Source: Candidula unifasciata
Lineage: Eukaryota > Mollusca > Gastropoda > Stylommatophora > Geomitridae
Assembly (NCBI GenBank): GCA_905116865.2
Contig: CAJHNH020002568.1
Location: 38,643 to 102,642 of the forward strand
DNA length: 64,000 bases
Reading direction: 5' to 3'
Below the pieces are notes generated by a model, which did no database searches, had not been told where the DNA came from, and saw nothing but the letters and a program-made list of their open reading frames with translations. This document shows positions 45,099 to 55,995 of this stretch, piece after piece. Positions within the stretch are counted from its first letter, which is position 1, and each line of letters opens with the position of its first letter. A program made the position numbers and the translations under genes.

Positions 45099-45465
45099 AT
45101 TTTTTTCACGGCATTTGCCCAGCAACTGTCGTAATGAAAACATCATATTTGTGGTCGACCGGTTTACATGGAAGCCACACGAGGACTCTGGGTAAAACCG
45201 GTCCCCCGGGATCTTGGGTCTTCACATAACAATTCTCGTAAGTACTTTTCCAACAGTACACAGCAGTGATATTCTCCTGTAGTTATCGCAGTCACTCCGA
45301 TCACCCTTGTCCTTGTACATAGTTAAGAAGCTTGAGTCTTTGAAGTCTTGCAGAGCCTGTTCGTATACGCAAGAAGAGTGTTATTAGCTGATAAATGTAT
45401 GGGGTTATGTCTTTCTTACCGCTGAGGATGCCAATATGAATTCCATCTCGGCTTGGTGAAGAAAA

Positions 45466-45497
<32 letters not shown>
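45466..45497. repeat. 32-base G run
   Basis: Uninterrupted G32 on the plus strand, inside the family L RT remnant, where it reads as poly-Pro on the minus strand. Confidence 0.95.
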
Positions 45498-45498
<1 letters not shown>

Positions 45499-45884
45499 GG
45501 GCGAAACCAGTCCAACAAAAGCATTCCTAAATTCTACAATTTTTGGAAATGTATCTAGATAGTCAAGAGTTGGTAGCGTCTTTCTGGCACGAAGAGCACC
45601 TTCTTTTAGTTTAGTAATAACCGAATAAAGTTCCAGACCCATCGATCTAGCTGCTTCTTCTTGTCATTATTAATCTCCCCATTAAAACTTTTTGATCGTA
45701 CGTACTTTTAATAGTTCTGACTATGGTCCCTCTTACATGCCTCTAATATTACCAATACTTCTAGCATTTTGAATGTTGTCACATAACTGGACCACGTAGT
45801 GTTTGGTACACTGTCTAGAAATCTTTTGCAAATGATTTCCAGCTTCTCCCGATTCACCAAGGTTGTTCTTTGTTGTTGTCGCCG

Positions 45885-45888
<4 letters not shown>

Positions 45889-45950
<62 letters not shown>
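45889..45950. repeat. (GT)n microsatellite
   Basis: About 31 GT repeats within the family L linker. Confidence 0.95.
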
Positions 45951-45953
<3 letters not shown>

Positions 45954-46414
45954 AGTATTACTATTTGGCTGTGAATATTAAGGGTTGGAGTGTCCGTCTA
46001 TTTGCTTCAAACCACTTCTTACTTCTTTGTTTTCTAATCCCATACACTGATGCAGCTTTTCTTTTTCTCTTTTATTGAACCCCCATATTATTCATTGATA
46101 TCAATGAAAGCATCTTCAAGCTGTTGTTGGAACTCAAAACACTGTTCATGATTATTTAGTTTCAGAAATTGTTAACCTAGGAATATATTTGTTTTTAAAG
46201 AAAACAATTTTTATTTGTTTCATTGGAAGTTGTGTAGCAACTAGGTAATAGTTAGTATCGCAGTTAGCACTGTTGTAGCTGCGAGTTATGGATGTATACT
46301 TCAAGTGCTGCCTCCCTGGGAGAGTAAGTTTCAGCTGGTGTCAATTGCTAGATCTTGGATGTTTCAATGACACCTCATGGCGGTCTTTAGTTTTGAAAAA
46401 AAAAGGTTTGTGAT

Positions 46415-47233
46415 TTGTAAGGTCAATTCTAGTGCAGAATTCCAATAGCAGATGAACAGGCCTTGATAGCAGATACAGCCATGAAATTGCAACAACATCT
46501 AACATACATGAATGAAGAATGTGAAACAAATAATATGAGAATCAGCACTGAAAGACAGAAGTAATGTCAATAGGAAAAAAGAAGACATATCTAAACATAG
46601 CAATAGAGTACAGAGGCATTTAACAGGCATCTGAGTTTAAATATATGGGAACTACATTTACCGAAGATGGGAAATTGGATAAAGAAATTAACATTAGATG
46701 CAGTAAAGCAAAATAAGTATTGGGACAGCTAGCCCCCCTCTTACAGCATAAGACAATCCCAATAAGCACAAAGAGACATCTTATTCAAAGCATATTTATT
46801 CCAGCTCTGTGCTACCCGTGTCAGACATGGTCACTCACAACAAACCATAACAGAAAATTAGTAACCATGGAAATGAGATGTCTGAGAAGGTTTGTAGGAG
46901 TGACCATAAGATATAAGTTCAGGAATGAGATCATATAAGAAAAAGTCGGCACAGAACCAATTCTAAATTACATACAAAGACAGCAAGTGAAATGGTTTGC
47001 CCACTTAGAGAGAATGCCTTGTAACATCATACCATACATAGCATACATGGAAAGAGAAAAAGGACGTAAAGCAAGAGGTAGACCAAGAACAAGATGGAAG
47101 GATAACATCAGAGAAACTCTACAACAGCACGATGTGCCTATGGTCGAGGCGGCCAGAAGAGCTAGAAACAGAACCTTATATCTCCCTCTACACCCACAGC
47201 TGTAAAAGAGGAAGTGAAGAAGAAGAAGAAGAT
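46415..47233 (+). pseudogene. Family G RT C-terminal half with (GAA)n tail
   Basis: Plus strand: IPIADEQALIADTAMKLQQH begins at motif C (A-D-D changed to A-D-E). Then follow FKYMGTTFTEDGKLDKEIN, FIPALCYPCQTWSLTTNH, MRCLRRFVGVTIRYKFRNE, KWFAHLERMPCN, ARGRPRTRWKDNIRETL and a terminal LYLPLHPQL stop. There are a handful of stops and one frameshift. Immediately after the stop the sequence is GAAGTGAAGAAGAAGAAGAA, the natural 3' tail of this family. It is a 5'-truncated copy. Confidence 0.82.
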
Positions 47234-48120
47234 GTATGTCATAAGATGGCTTTAAAACAATATAGCAACTGGTGCTGATGATTACTAGGCATATTTCTGA
47301 CAGAACAGATCGACAGTATATTATTTATTCATTTTACGGCAAATAGCAAACCAAAATGGGGAATATAGATTGGATGTACATTATGTTTTTATGAATTTAA
47401 AAAAGGGGTTTGATAGTGCACAAAGAAACAGTTTGTGGAATCTGTGAGGAACTTTCGAATACCAAAGAAGTTTATTGTCACGACTAAACCTTGTAAGTAA
47501 AACACTTATAATATAGTAACATATAAAGACAAAGGATCAGACCCTGTTCACATAACATCTGATTTAAAACAAGGTGACGCTCACTTCTTCTCACCATGGC
47601 CTTGAATAAAATTTTATGGAAATTGAAACAAAATAGTGTACTATGGGAAAAACTACAAGAATACCTAGATATGCAGATGCCATTTATATCGTTTGACAAA
47701 ATGAACTAGAGTGTAAAAACGCTGACTCTCTTAATAGAAGCAGCTAACTAAATAAATGGGACAACTTATAAATCAAGATAAGATAGAATGCATGATAATA
47801 ACAAGACAGGGACATGATTTCAATTTCGGTGCATGGAAGTCGATATTATGAAACTCAAGCGAATGGAAATATATAAGCACTTAAGTGCAAACTTCAACTG
47901 CTCCAACATGCTCAGAGAAGTAATACAATGCAGAATGCCATCTAAAAATAACGTATACTGTGTCCTTCAACATCTGCTAAAGACTTTATCTAGAAATAAC
48001 AATATTAAAATATCGAAAACTTGGTAAGACCATTCGTCCAATATGGCTATGAAACTTGGAGCACAACTAAAAGAGATAAAGCCTTATTTTACGTATTCAG
48101 GAGTAGTGAGCATATAGGGC
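47234..48120 (+). pseudogene. Family R reverse transcriptase domain remnant
   Basis: Plus strand, frames mixed: N-N-x-A-T-G-A-D (from N-N-K-A-A-G-x-D) at 47255, FKKGFDSAQRNSLWNL (motif A, F-D-S-x-x-R) near 47405, GLKQGDA-equivalent (motif B) near 47570, RYADAIYIV (motif C, Y-A-D-D changed to Y-A-D-A) near 47675. Then MEIYKHLSANFNCSNM (47860-47905), AGN-type segment, VYCVLQHLLKTLSRNN and VQYGYETWSTTKRD to 48080. It is the RT half of the element whose endonuclease half is seen elsewhere in the window; it starts abruptly after the G-element tail. Confidence 0.75.
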
Positions 48121-48414
48121 CATTTTTGAGTAGTTAAAAAAAAAGCGGTAAACGTCTCTTTTTTTTTTTTATTACCCACAAGGTGCCGACTGTTCTATAA
48201 AATATAGGTCTAGCCTTAGGTACCCCGACTTTATAAGATAAAAAAAGAGGCGATTAACGCTTATTTTTGTTTTGTTTTTAATTGGGCAAAACAAGCCAAA
48301 CTAACAAACTGAGCCTACAAAGTGCAGAAATGAAACAAAGGTCAGAATCAAACAAGGCCAATTTGGATTTTCGAAACAATTAAGATCATGCCATTAACAA
48401 ATTATTGATATAGA
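48121..48414. other. No recognisable gene
   Basis: A/T homopolymer-rich stretch between the family R RT and J1. Unidentified. Confidence 0.5.
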
Positions 48415-50250
48415 GAGAGGATTGAATGATAGTGATAAGCTTACTTCAATGTTTATATAAGAGCCTTGAGGCTCCTGGACTGGGGACAGGAGAGTGCCTT
48501 GAGGAAGGCCGGAACTGGTGACAGAAGATTGCTTTGAAGCAGGCCCGGACTGGAGACATGAGACAGTCTGGAGGCAGGCCCAGACTTTTGACAGAAGAGA
48601 GCATTGTGACCACATAGGAGACTCACTTTACTTTGGAACATTGAAGCAATTATCCATCTAACAAGGCATGGTATAGTGTCGTGATCCTTCAACTGGCATA
48701 TAAATGGGTCAAATAGATCTTTGCTGTAAGCATATTCCATGTCTTGGGCGACGACACATATTTCGTCAAGGGCTTGACAAACTGTCAATTAGTCTTCCCC
48801 AAAGACTGCCAGGTCCCCGCAACATGTCATCAGAATAATGAGAGATGCAGCAAGTTGTGGGTTCCGAATTGGCTTGCCAACCTTCTGGTCAAGATGTTTT
48901 CCAAGACATGTCCTTGCGTATTTTTACATAACACTCACTTCTTAGGGTTTGCCAGTGGAATCAAATAACTATGAAGCCAGATTTCATAAAGAGTTCATTG
49001 TCGGATGCTGTTGTTATCCAAGATTATCCTTGCACGCTCGTGGCAGGTTGTCAATGTCTTCATTTCAAAAGCAATTAGCGCTAAGATCGGTATTGAGAGA
49101 TGTTCTGATGATGTTTTTATTTTATTTCAGCACCTATAACTATTAGGCCATCTTCAATGTCGGTATCAGCGAATGTCGCTGTGAGCAAGTTCATTGTGGT
49201 CCACCTTGTAGAGGTGTCTTGCGGGCTGGTCTGCTTAATGTATCGCACTAGCAAAGCTTTCCATTTGTTCAGACCTGTTCCATGTTTAGTCTTCACTGCG
49301 AAAGTTTCCTATACTTCGACATCTATAACACTTTTGGTTTCAACAATTTTGCAAAAGTCTTGAAGGACGTAGTTGCGTGAGTTTCTTTGTAGACCCTAAG
49401 AAGAGTCAGCAGATTTCATTACTTTTTAAAAGGGCTAGGAAGTTCGCCTTTCAAGTGTCCAAGCTGACTCTGCCTCGTTGTTTTACCACAGTGGTTGTTG
49501 TAGGTCCCTCTTTTTATCCAGCAGGTTTTTGTTTTAATTGGTGCTTTCCGCATTTTGTCCCTGATGTTGTCTATTTCTATAGTGTGCTTGGAAGCGTTTG
49601 AGTTTGTTCTGTGTTGAGAAATGACACCCTTTTTTAAATAAAATTACTCAGGGCTAGCTGACTCTGTCATGGTCATCAAGGACACAGTAACTGTAGCAAA
49701 GAGTGCGGGCAGAAGACACCAATACCAAATCAGGCAGGCTGTCCTTATCCACTGGTCGCTTGGCCATCCTTGTTCTGCTCCACGGAGGTAGACTAGGCCC
49801 AAGCTGCCATGACATCCTTTAAGTTTTTCCCTTGTGAAGATGTTGCCCAATATCATTAAGGTGCTCGGGAAAAAAATCCTTTCAGTTGCTGTGATTTCCT
49901 GAAGACACTGTAATTTCTCATTGTCTAATGTAGTGTTGCCAGCATGAAAATTTACAAGCATGAATGGCCTGACTGCACGTATCATAAGAACCTTTAGCTG
50001 GAGACAGTATCCTGCCATCTGGACGTGTGGACTTCGTGAGTCTCAATATTTTCTCAGACGAGTATAGCCTGTCCCTGGTGTAGTCTGATGTAAAAACGTT
50101 TGAAACCAATACATTATCCCCAACGCGTGTTTTCTGGAAGGCGATTTTTCCAGCTCTGCTTGCTAGTTTTTCAGGCATAATGCGTCGTTGTTTGACACTG
50201 GCACAGTTCCAGCAAAGAATGCGGACATGCTTCTGAGCTATCTTAACTGT
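48415..50250 (-). pseudogene. J1 element remnant: endonuclease, linker and RT to motif B
   Basis: On the minus strand from 50250: RILCWNCASVKQR (first endonuclease strand, W-N-x-x-S), IAFQKTRVGDNV (Q-E pair changed to Q-K), LQEI near 49920, HGSLGLVYLRG near 49820 and an N-Y-L-equivalent D-H motif region near 49680. Then linker sequence (49360-49020) and RT: VFEKIL-equivalent at about 48900, ICVVAQDMEYAYSKDLFDPF (motif A) at about 48755-48700, CLVRWIIASMFQSKV, and motif B at 48610-48465, expanded as a minisatellite. The RT stops at 48415; RNase H is not attached. It is the best copy for reading the order endonuclease, linker, RT. Confidence 0.72.
48465..48610. repeat. RT motif B minisatellite (about 4 units of 33-37 bp)
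   Basis: Units share CTTGAGGCAGGCCCGGACTG-like cores, as at 11838-11960. The reading SSPGLLQSNLLSPV and its echoes repeat on the minus strand. Confidence 0.7.
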
Positions 50251-50560
50251 TTTAAGCGTTTGTGTTCATCTGGTGCGCTGTCGTTCTCCTTTTTGTATAT
50301 TGCGTAATTGTTTAACGACAGGGGAGCTAACGATAAGGATTTCAACCTAATCGTACGAAATCGGTGGTAAAAGCGAGAATCCTTGACTCTGTATTTGCGC
50401 ACAGCGGACAGTACGTATCAAAGTCGTTGTTGCAGCCATGCCTGTGGAGACGCCGCACTTCAGCTGTAAACACACCCAACACCCATTATTTACACAGCGT
50501 ATAACAGATATTGGTTGCCTTCAGTTCTGTGGTGAAATATACAGTCATCAAGTTTGTAAG
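50251..50560. repeat. J1 upstream region, non-coding
   Basis: Matches 58620-58900 and 33231-33390. It is probably 5' UTR of J1 or the junction with block Y. No gene is visible. Confidence 0.45.
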
Positions 50561-52293
50561 GAGTAACTGACGTCTTTTGAAACGGTGAAAGTCCTGCAAA
50601 AGCAAGCAACCACATGGGCTTAAACCAACAACTCGACCGCACTTTGCCATGCTGGAGAACGCAAGTCAATAGAGAGGAGAAGAGAAGGTCAAATTCTGGA
50701 ATCAATATTGAACTTCTTAAAACAGGGGAACATTCTTAATTAGATATAGAAAACTTTGTAACTAGAAATATACTTGAATGCTCACTGTTACAAATTGTCT
50801 CAAAGTGCTGCAGTCGAGGTCCAACCTCAGAGCAGCTGAAGGCACAAAGCTTTAGATATATCTAAGGGTCATAGACCAAAAAGACGAAGAATGGTACCGA
50901 ATGACACAATCAAACATGCGTGCATGATTCAAAACATGTGTGAGAAGATGACTTGGTTGGAGTTGCAAACAGCACTCTGACTTTTCTAGGTTTTAATCAC
51001 ATTTGATCGGAAATGATGGGTTGCCCAGCAGACGCTGCTGAATCTGAAACTGTCCTGCTTATTCGTGAAAATTTTTCCTCAGATGAAGTGATTATCATAC
51101 TGATTTATCTGTGTTGAGAGCAGAAGAAGAAAATGGACGATTAGCAAAGCCTGGTATATTTAGTCACAACATCTAGTTTGAAACTGATGTAAAGGCGGTC
51201 ACTGCGTCATTATGTTAGCTAATCAGCTGCACGCAAACAGATGTGATTTTACCTGGCTAACAGAATATGCTGAGAAAGGTGCAGACAGGTCTCGGTGCTT
51301 TTTGGGACGCATCGTTCACAGGAACCTTGCACCTTTTATGTTTTCTCTGTTACATGCAAGTGCGTTGGGAAAAAGAACAGGCGGAATTGCTACCTGGGTC
51401 TTCATCAACCGGTAATAAATTGAAGCACAACAAGCTAAAGGTTTTCAAGGCCTTTCTGCGGAGGAGCTATTCAATTACTACGATCTGAAGAGGTTGGTAC
51501 AACATAGAGTGACTAGAGGATCTGGCTGACATACCACACTCAGAGAAAAGTCGAGACAGACACAAATTACATTGAGACCTTAACTTGCACCAACGTAGTT
51601 AGATACTCTTTGCTGGCTGCTGAAGATAGGGGCGGAACGCTTGTGGGCCTTTTGTTAACGCTTTACCGCTGGTTCTTAAAATTCAGCACAGCTCGACCCA
51701 TTCTGAACCTCGGTGTTGTTATATAAAAGCTTTTTAGCATTAATGGACATTTAATCACTTCTGCAATGAATTCATGTGCACTCCCTCGACTGTTTAGTAT
51801 TTGTTAGGAATCAACTGTTGAATTTCTGATTCTACAGCGCCCACTTGCCAGACCCGGCACCTACGGCCCCAAATAATTCGAACTATCACAAGTATGTTTG
51901 TGGCTTTGCCTTTCCAACCAATTCCTTTCTTAACAAAATATTGTCAACTATGAACACATGTCTAATTATATCTTCAGCTCGTACCATTCAAGACCTTTCT
52001 CTTTTAAGCATTTGATCGCTAGAGCTAACTAGTGTTTTATGTAGGAGGTGTTTGGTATCTGCTGCAACTCAACATATGAGGCTTCTTGCAGGACTTTGAG
52101 CCTATGTGTAGTAGTCAGCAGGTCCACGATATTTCACATAATTATTTCTAGGGAAAATATTTTTATCTGTTCATTCCATTTGCGGTTAAATACCATTAGC
52201 TGAACTTTGGAATCGTCAGCATTAAAGGTCATTAAAATATCATCAAGATGATGACAATAAGATAGAGAAACAGAAATATTAGCTATATATTTA

Positions 52294-52300
<7 letters not shown>
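50561..52300 (+). repeat. Block Y copy with RNH-p remnant at 51180-51420
   Basis: Uninterrupted block Y, matching 19200-21060. The RNase H remnant reads LTEYAEKGADRS and PGY-equivalent pieces in different frames, more degraded than at 19826-20121. The remainder is non-coding. Confidence 0.6.
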
Positions 52301-52364
<64 letters not shown>

Positions 52365-52577
52365 AGGCTCTCTAGCGTAGTTGACGAAACAGGATTGCGC
52401 TGAGAACGGATGACGAACTCCTTGTGGTCCGGGTTCAATCCCGGGGGTAGGCAGGAAGGCCACGTTTTCTCCCAGATTTACGGTATTTACAATGGAATCA
52501 AGGCCGAAAGGTTGCGATATCCATAATACCAAGCCTAAGGGTTAACAACCCATGGCTTCTAGATAATAAAACAAACA

Positions 52578-52651
<74 letters not shown>
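52301..52651. repeat. (TA)n tracts flanking an S2 SINE
   Basis: TA repeats at about 52301-52360 and 52588-52651 lie on either side of the SINE, with a short CA run before the second. Insertion into or at the edge of a TA tract is likely. Confidence 0.9.
52361..52575 (+). mobile_element. S2 tRNA-derived SINE
   Basis: Head with TAGCGTAGTTGA (A box) and GGTTCAATCC (B box). The body is homologous to 39571-39793 in reverse. Ends AATAAAACAAACAACACACA, an (AAAC)-type tail. Both internal promoter boxes are close to consensus. Confidence 0.85.
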
Positions 52652-52653
<2 letters not shown>

Positions 52654-52671
52654 CAAAGATGTGTAGATATT

Positions 52672-53654
52672 GTGTGCTAAATGAGTTACCACTAGCGAGC
52701 ACACTACCAGGCGTCTAGCAGGTACCCTTCCGCTTCCTCTCATGGAAACAAAACTCGACGACGATGACACCGTCATACAATTTTATTCAACAGGATACAT
52801 AACACAATTGCAGAGAGGTGGTTATTGATCACAGTTGACATTTGTAGCGACCTCTCCTTTACCACTCCAAGGACTACATCGTCCCACACTCTGGATGCGC
52901 CGTACAGCTGAACAGGACGAATTATCCCATTCACTGGACCTTGATATTATTTCAGCAGACACCCCAGCTGACTGGAGACGGACTTCCCTTGCCGTACTTC
53001 AAAAACACAGCTTGTCGAAGGGCTCCGATGACCGACAGGACTTCTACCATAAGTCTCCTCTAGCACACAGCTCTCGTCGGCATCTCCCGACTGTTCTGTT
53101 TCACCAGTGGTCCTCCTACGTTTCACTACGTCGCCACGCAGAACAGGTACTACTGGAGCATTCCGTCCACTGGACCTACTTTGCCAGCGGGACCATACCT
53201 TCTACCAATACCGCAACCTCAAAACTTACTCAGACCTAAGTGCATGATAGTCACACATTATTCTTGTCTGTTATACTCGAGAGAGATAATCACGGACCCC
53301 GACTTGGTCTCTGACTCTCTCGCTATCTCTCCCTCGGACTGACTACTCAGCCCCCAATTTATCCCTATCGAACTCGAGTGGGTGGATGATTACACGAGAG
53401 GCACGCACGTATGCGCGTTCTCGGGAATCATGTTTCTGTGAGTGTTCTCGAGGATCACGCTTGTGTGAGTGGCTGATGTTACCTGAGAATCACGCTGTCA
53501 CTTAATTCACACTTTCTATGTTTATCTCGTTAGCCATGCTTTCAGCCCTCACACAGTAACCCACGCGTCCACTTTCTCGTGGCACTACAGAATTACTCTC
53601 ATAAGACTGTCCTTTCACACGAATTTACACTTTACCAAAATCAGCGCGCAACAA
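52672..53654. mobile_element. Unclassified 983-bp insertion
   Basis: Flanked by TAGATATT at 52664-52671 and 53655-53662; the paralogue near 8557-8575 has a single copy of this sequence. The insertion begins GTGTGCTAAATGAG and ends GCGCGCAACAA, without inverted repeats. It holds an imperfect repeat of about 30-33 bp near 53420-53500 (TGTGAGTG with TCTCGRGRATCA). TGTG at the start and AACA at the end would suit a solo LTR, but the duplication does not meet those ends exactly. No protein is recognised. Confidence 0.5.
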
Positions 53655-54137
53655 TAGATATTTGCTAATATTTTTTGTTTTTATATTTTGCACATCAGAA
53701 ATTGTTGGGTATAAGTCTGTATAAAGCCAGCACATGTTACTTTCTTATATAATTATTCTCACAGTTATGTGTGACACTCACTTATGGGAAACAAATAACA
53801 CGGAGACTATTTAAGTATCTGCTATTGCAAAATGTTAAAAATAATATTAGAAAACACATTACGTGCTGATAGGCTTCGAGGGGGGGGGGGGGGGGGGGGG
53901 GCTTATAACACACCGTACGCTGCCTGGGACTGTTAACAATTGTCTTTCGCCCCCATACTGAACGTTGGCTACAGTGATTGTTGTGTTTGGGGTTAGTATG
54001 TGGTGATCAGACCCCACTCCGTTCCGTGGGGCTTCTCTTGAATATTGTTCTTTCCCTCCCCACATTTACAGCGAGAAAGGAATGCTAGTATTTTGAGATA
54101 CTGATACTGTTAACAGCATTTACTAACCTCCAAGCCA
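53655..54137. repeat. Spacer repeat upstream of hAT, second copy
   Basis: Matches 8600-9098. Includes a G22 run at 53880-53901. Confidence 0.6.
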
Positions 54138-54286
54138 ATGATTCTCAAACTGCACCGCGGCGCACTGGGGAGCCGCGACCTCTTCACAGGGGTGCCGCCA
54201 GATTTGTAAAGGCGTCATAATTTATTTAACTAAGACATTTAGCCTAACTAATCAAAAACGTGAAAGGCTAAAAGTATCGCTTGCCT

Positions 54287-54500
54287 GCTTGTTGTGCCCC
54301 ACCAGGGCATTACACTAGCGATAAACACCCAGTGACACAAAGTGCCAACATGCGGATGTCGATCACGGTCAAGAAGTCACAGAAACCCTTTTCAGCCGTT
54401 ATAGCCACAAGTGTGGCCTATCTATAATTGGGGCCCCTGGCAAAAGCCAGGGTGGGGTTTCAAACAATAAAACATTGCATCCCAGAATGGGGCACGGTAT
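54287..54500 (-). mobile_element. S1 SINE-like copy, inverted
   Basis: Reverse of the S1 sequence (TGCCCCACCAGGG, then GCCAGGGTGGGGTTTCAAAC). More diverged than the other two, without a clear tetranucleotide tail. Edges approximate. Confidence 0.62.
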
Positions 54501-54954
54501 TTATATATTGCTAAAACTGTCTCGTGTAATTTTATTTTTTTTTACCCTGAAAAAAAAAAATAACTCCGCCGCAGGATATCCTTGCGCAAGCTTGCCGGTA
54601 ACGCTGCGTCTTCTTGATCGCGCCATATGATCGCACTACACACGTCAAATGCGTAATTTTTTTGCGACAGATTTGGATATTAGGAAAGATCTGGCGGAAA
54701 GTATTTAAGGAAGTGTTACCGGCTTGATTCGGTCTGTCGACGTTGACTTATACTTTAGGTCTGGTGAAGTTAAACTCAACGCTTCGTTGTAATTTAGTTA
54801 GAGTTATATTACTTCTTATCTGTTGTCTTTGATAAACAGTTTTGTGATTTTTGGCTCTAGTAACTTTAATAATGGACCGAACAGTAGTAAAAGTAATAGT
54901 GCATATATAGAAAGTATGCTTTAAACCAGTGGCACTAGTGTAAATAAAAAAAAT

Positions 54955-55920
54955 CGTAAATATGGTGACCATCATTTAGAGTTTCGATTTACGTCAACGT
55001 TGGTGATTTTTGTGTGTGTGTGTGTGTGTGTGTGTCAGGAAGTTGAAAGAACTGGAACAAATACAAAATTGCATTTTTTTAAAAACAACATCAATACTAA
55101 ACAACGCTTTGCTTACAAAATGACGAAATGTAGATAGCCTCATACCATCGCAGAAGAACCTATTCTACCGGCTGCGGTAGATATGGAGGAGGATATCAAC
55201 GATCAATTAATTAAAAAATAAAAATAAAAAAAACCATTTAAAGGAGTCTAATTTGGATTTCAGTTAGATGAGGCTACAGATAATATTTAAAATGCTTTTT
55301 TGATATGCTATGCACGGTTTATATCTTGTCCTATTATTAAAGAAGACATGACGTTTTTTTTTTTTATATATAAATATCAGTGCAGGAGCGAAGGCTCAGG
55401 ACATGTCCAAGGATTTTGATGCGGTCATATCTGGAAAGAAAAACTGACTTAGCTTAAATGCGTTGATGTTTGTACGGATGAAGCTCGCTCCCTGTCTGCT
55501 GTTATGGCGGATTACAGGCGCTTATTCGTAGAAAATCTCCAAATGCACTATAGACACATTGCATTAATTATAAAGACGCGCTTGCGTCAAAGCATCTGAG
55601 TCCTACACTGAATCAGGTGTTAGAATGTGTGAGGTAAATTATAAAATCAAGTCTATTGAAAGCAAAAATTGAAAAAAAAATGAAAATTAGATAGGAACAC
55701 TCATTATTGATATACTATAGCAGTGTACCAACTATGGCTCTCTCGTGGTGATGTTTTATCACGTACTTTTGAATTGCGAAAAGACATTTTAATTTCCCAA
55801 CGAAGAAGCGAGAAAGATGAAGAATATTTTGCTGATGCCGAAACTTTTAATAAGACTGGCGTTTTTTTTTTTTTTTCTGCGTTTAACCAGTTTCCAGCGC
55901 CTATATTATCTATTGTATAT
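54955..55920 (+). pseudogene. hAT transposase remnant, copy 2
   Basis: Pieces in order: KYGDHHLEFRFTSTLV, the start of ZBED5-type proteins (about 54955-55000), interrupted by a (GT)n tract; TIAEEPILPAAVDMEEDIND near 55150; FQLDEATDN near 55260 (transposase core D-E-A-T-D); KCVDVCTDEARSLSAVMADY near 55460 (C-T-D-G-A-x-S-M); and WLSRGDVLSRTFELRKDI near 55735. This last motif is better preserved than in copy 1. Frameshifts and deletions separate the pieces. Confidence 0.75.
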
Positions 55921-55995
55921 GTTTGCACTTCAGTTACTGTTGGTAAGTATCAGTTCGTCCAAAACTACAATTATGTACGTAACAACTTTGCCAGG

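Larger units (their letters stand above)
43441..46412 (-). pseudogene. Family L retrotransposon remnant, longest copy: endonuclease end, RT and C-terminus
   Basis: From 46412 downwards on the minus strand: FFFKTKDRHEVSLKHPRSSN (endonuclease end), a linker (FKMLEVLVILEACKRDHS, KKKQLDRWV; 46100-45650) and the RT start at 45642-45301 (SRDGIHIGIL from A-P-G-x-D-G-I-P-x-E). It continues through D-C-D-N-Y-R-x-I-S-L-L and C-T-V-G-K-V-L-T-R-I-V near 45290 to a degraded G-F-R-A-N-R-S-T near 45150. Then come NNEVKQGRVLVVTLFGIYFS (motif B) near 44680, FTYMGFTVNNKLSLDQE near 44310, and the C-terminus to about 43555. An S1 SINE and two microsatellites interrupt it. It is an APE-RT element with a terminal zinc finger and no RNase H. 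Confidence 0.75.
54138..55970 (+). mobile_element. hAT DNA transposon remnant, copy 2
   Basis: Starts CAATGATTCTCAAACTGCAC, as at 9099. It lacks the S1 SINE seen in copy 1 at 9304 but carries its own S1 copy, inverted, at about 54287-54500. It ends at the truncated I-like insertion, and its tail sequence (TTTGCACTTCAG, then TTCGTCC) matches 10608-10650. Confidence 0.7.

Noticed and set aside
52361..52440. A functional tRNA gene
   Set aside because: The A and B boxes are present, but the acceptor and anticodon stems do not form a full cloverleaf by eye, and the unit continues into a SINE body with an AAAC tail; a second copy has the same structure.
54955..55920. A host ZBED5-like gene
   Set aside because: Multiple stops, a GT microsatellite in the reading and a hAT-type terminus at 54138 show a decayed transposon.
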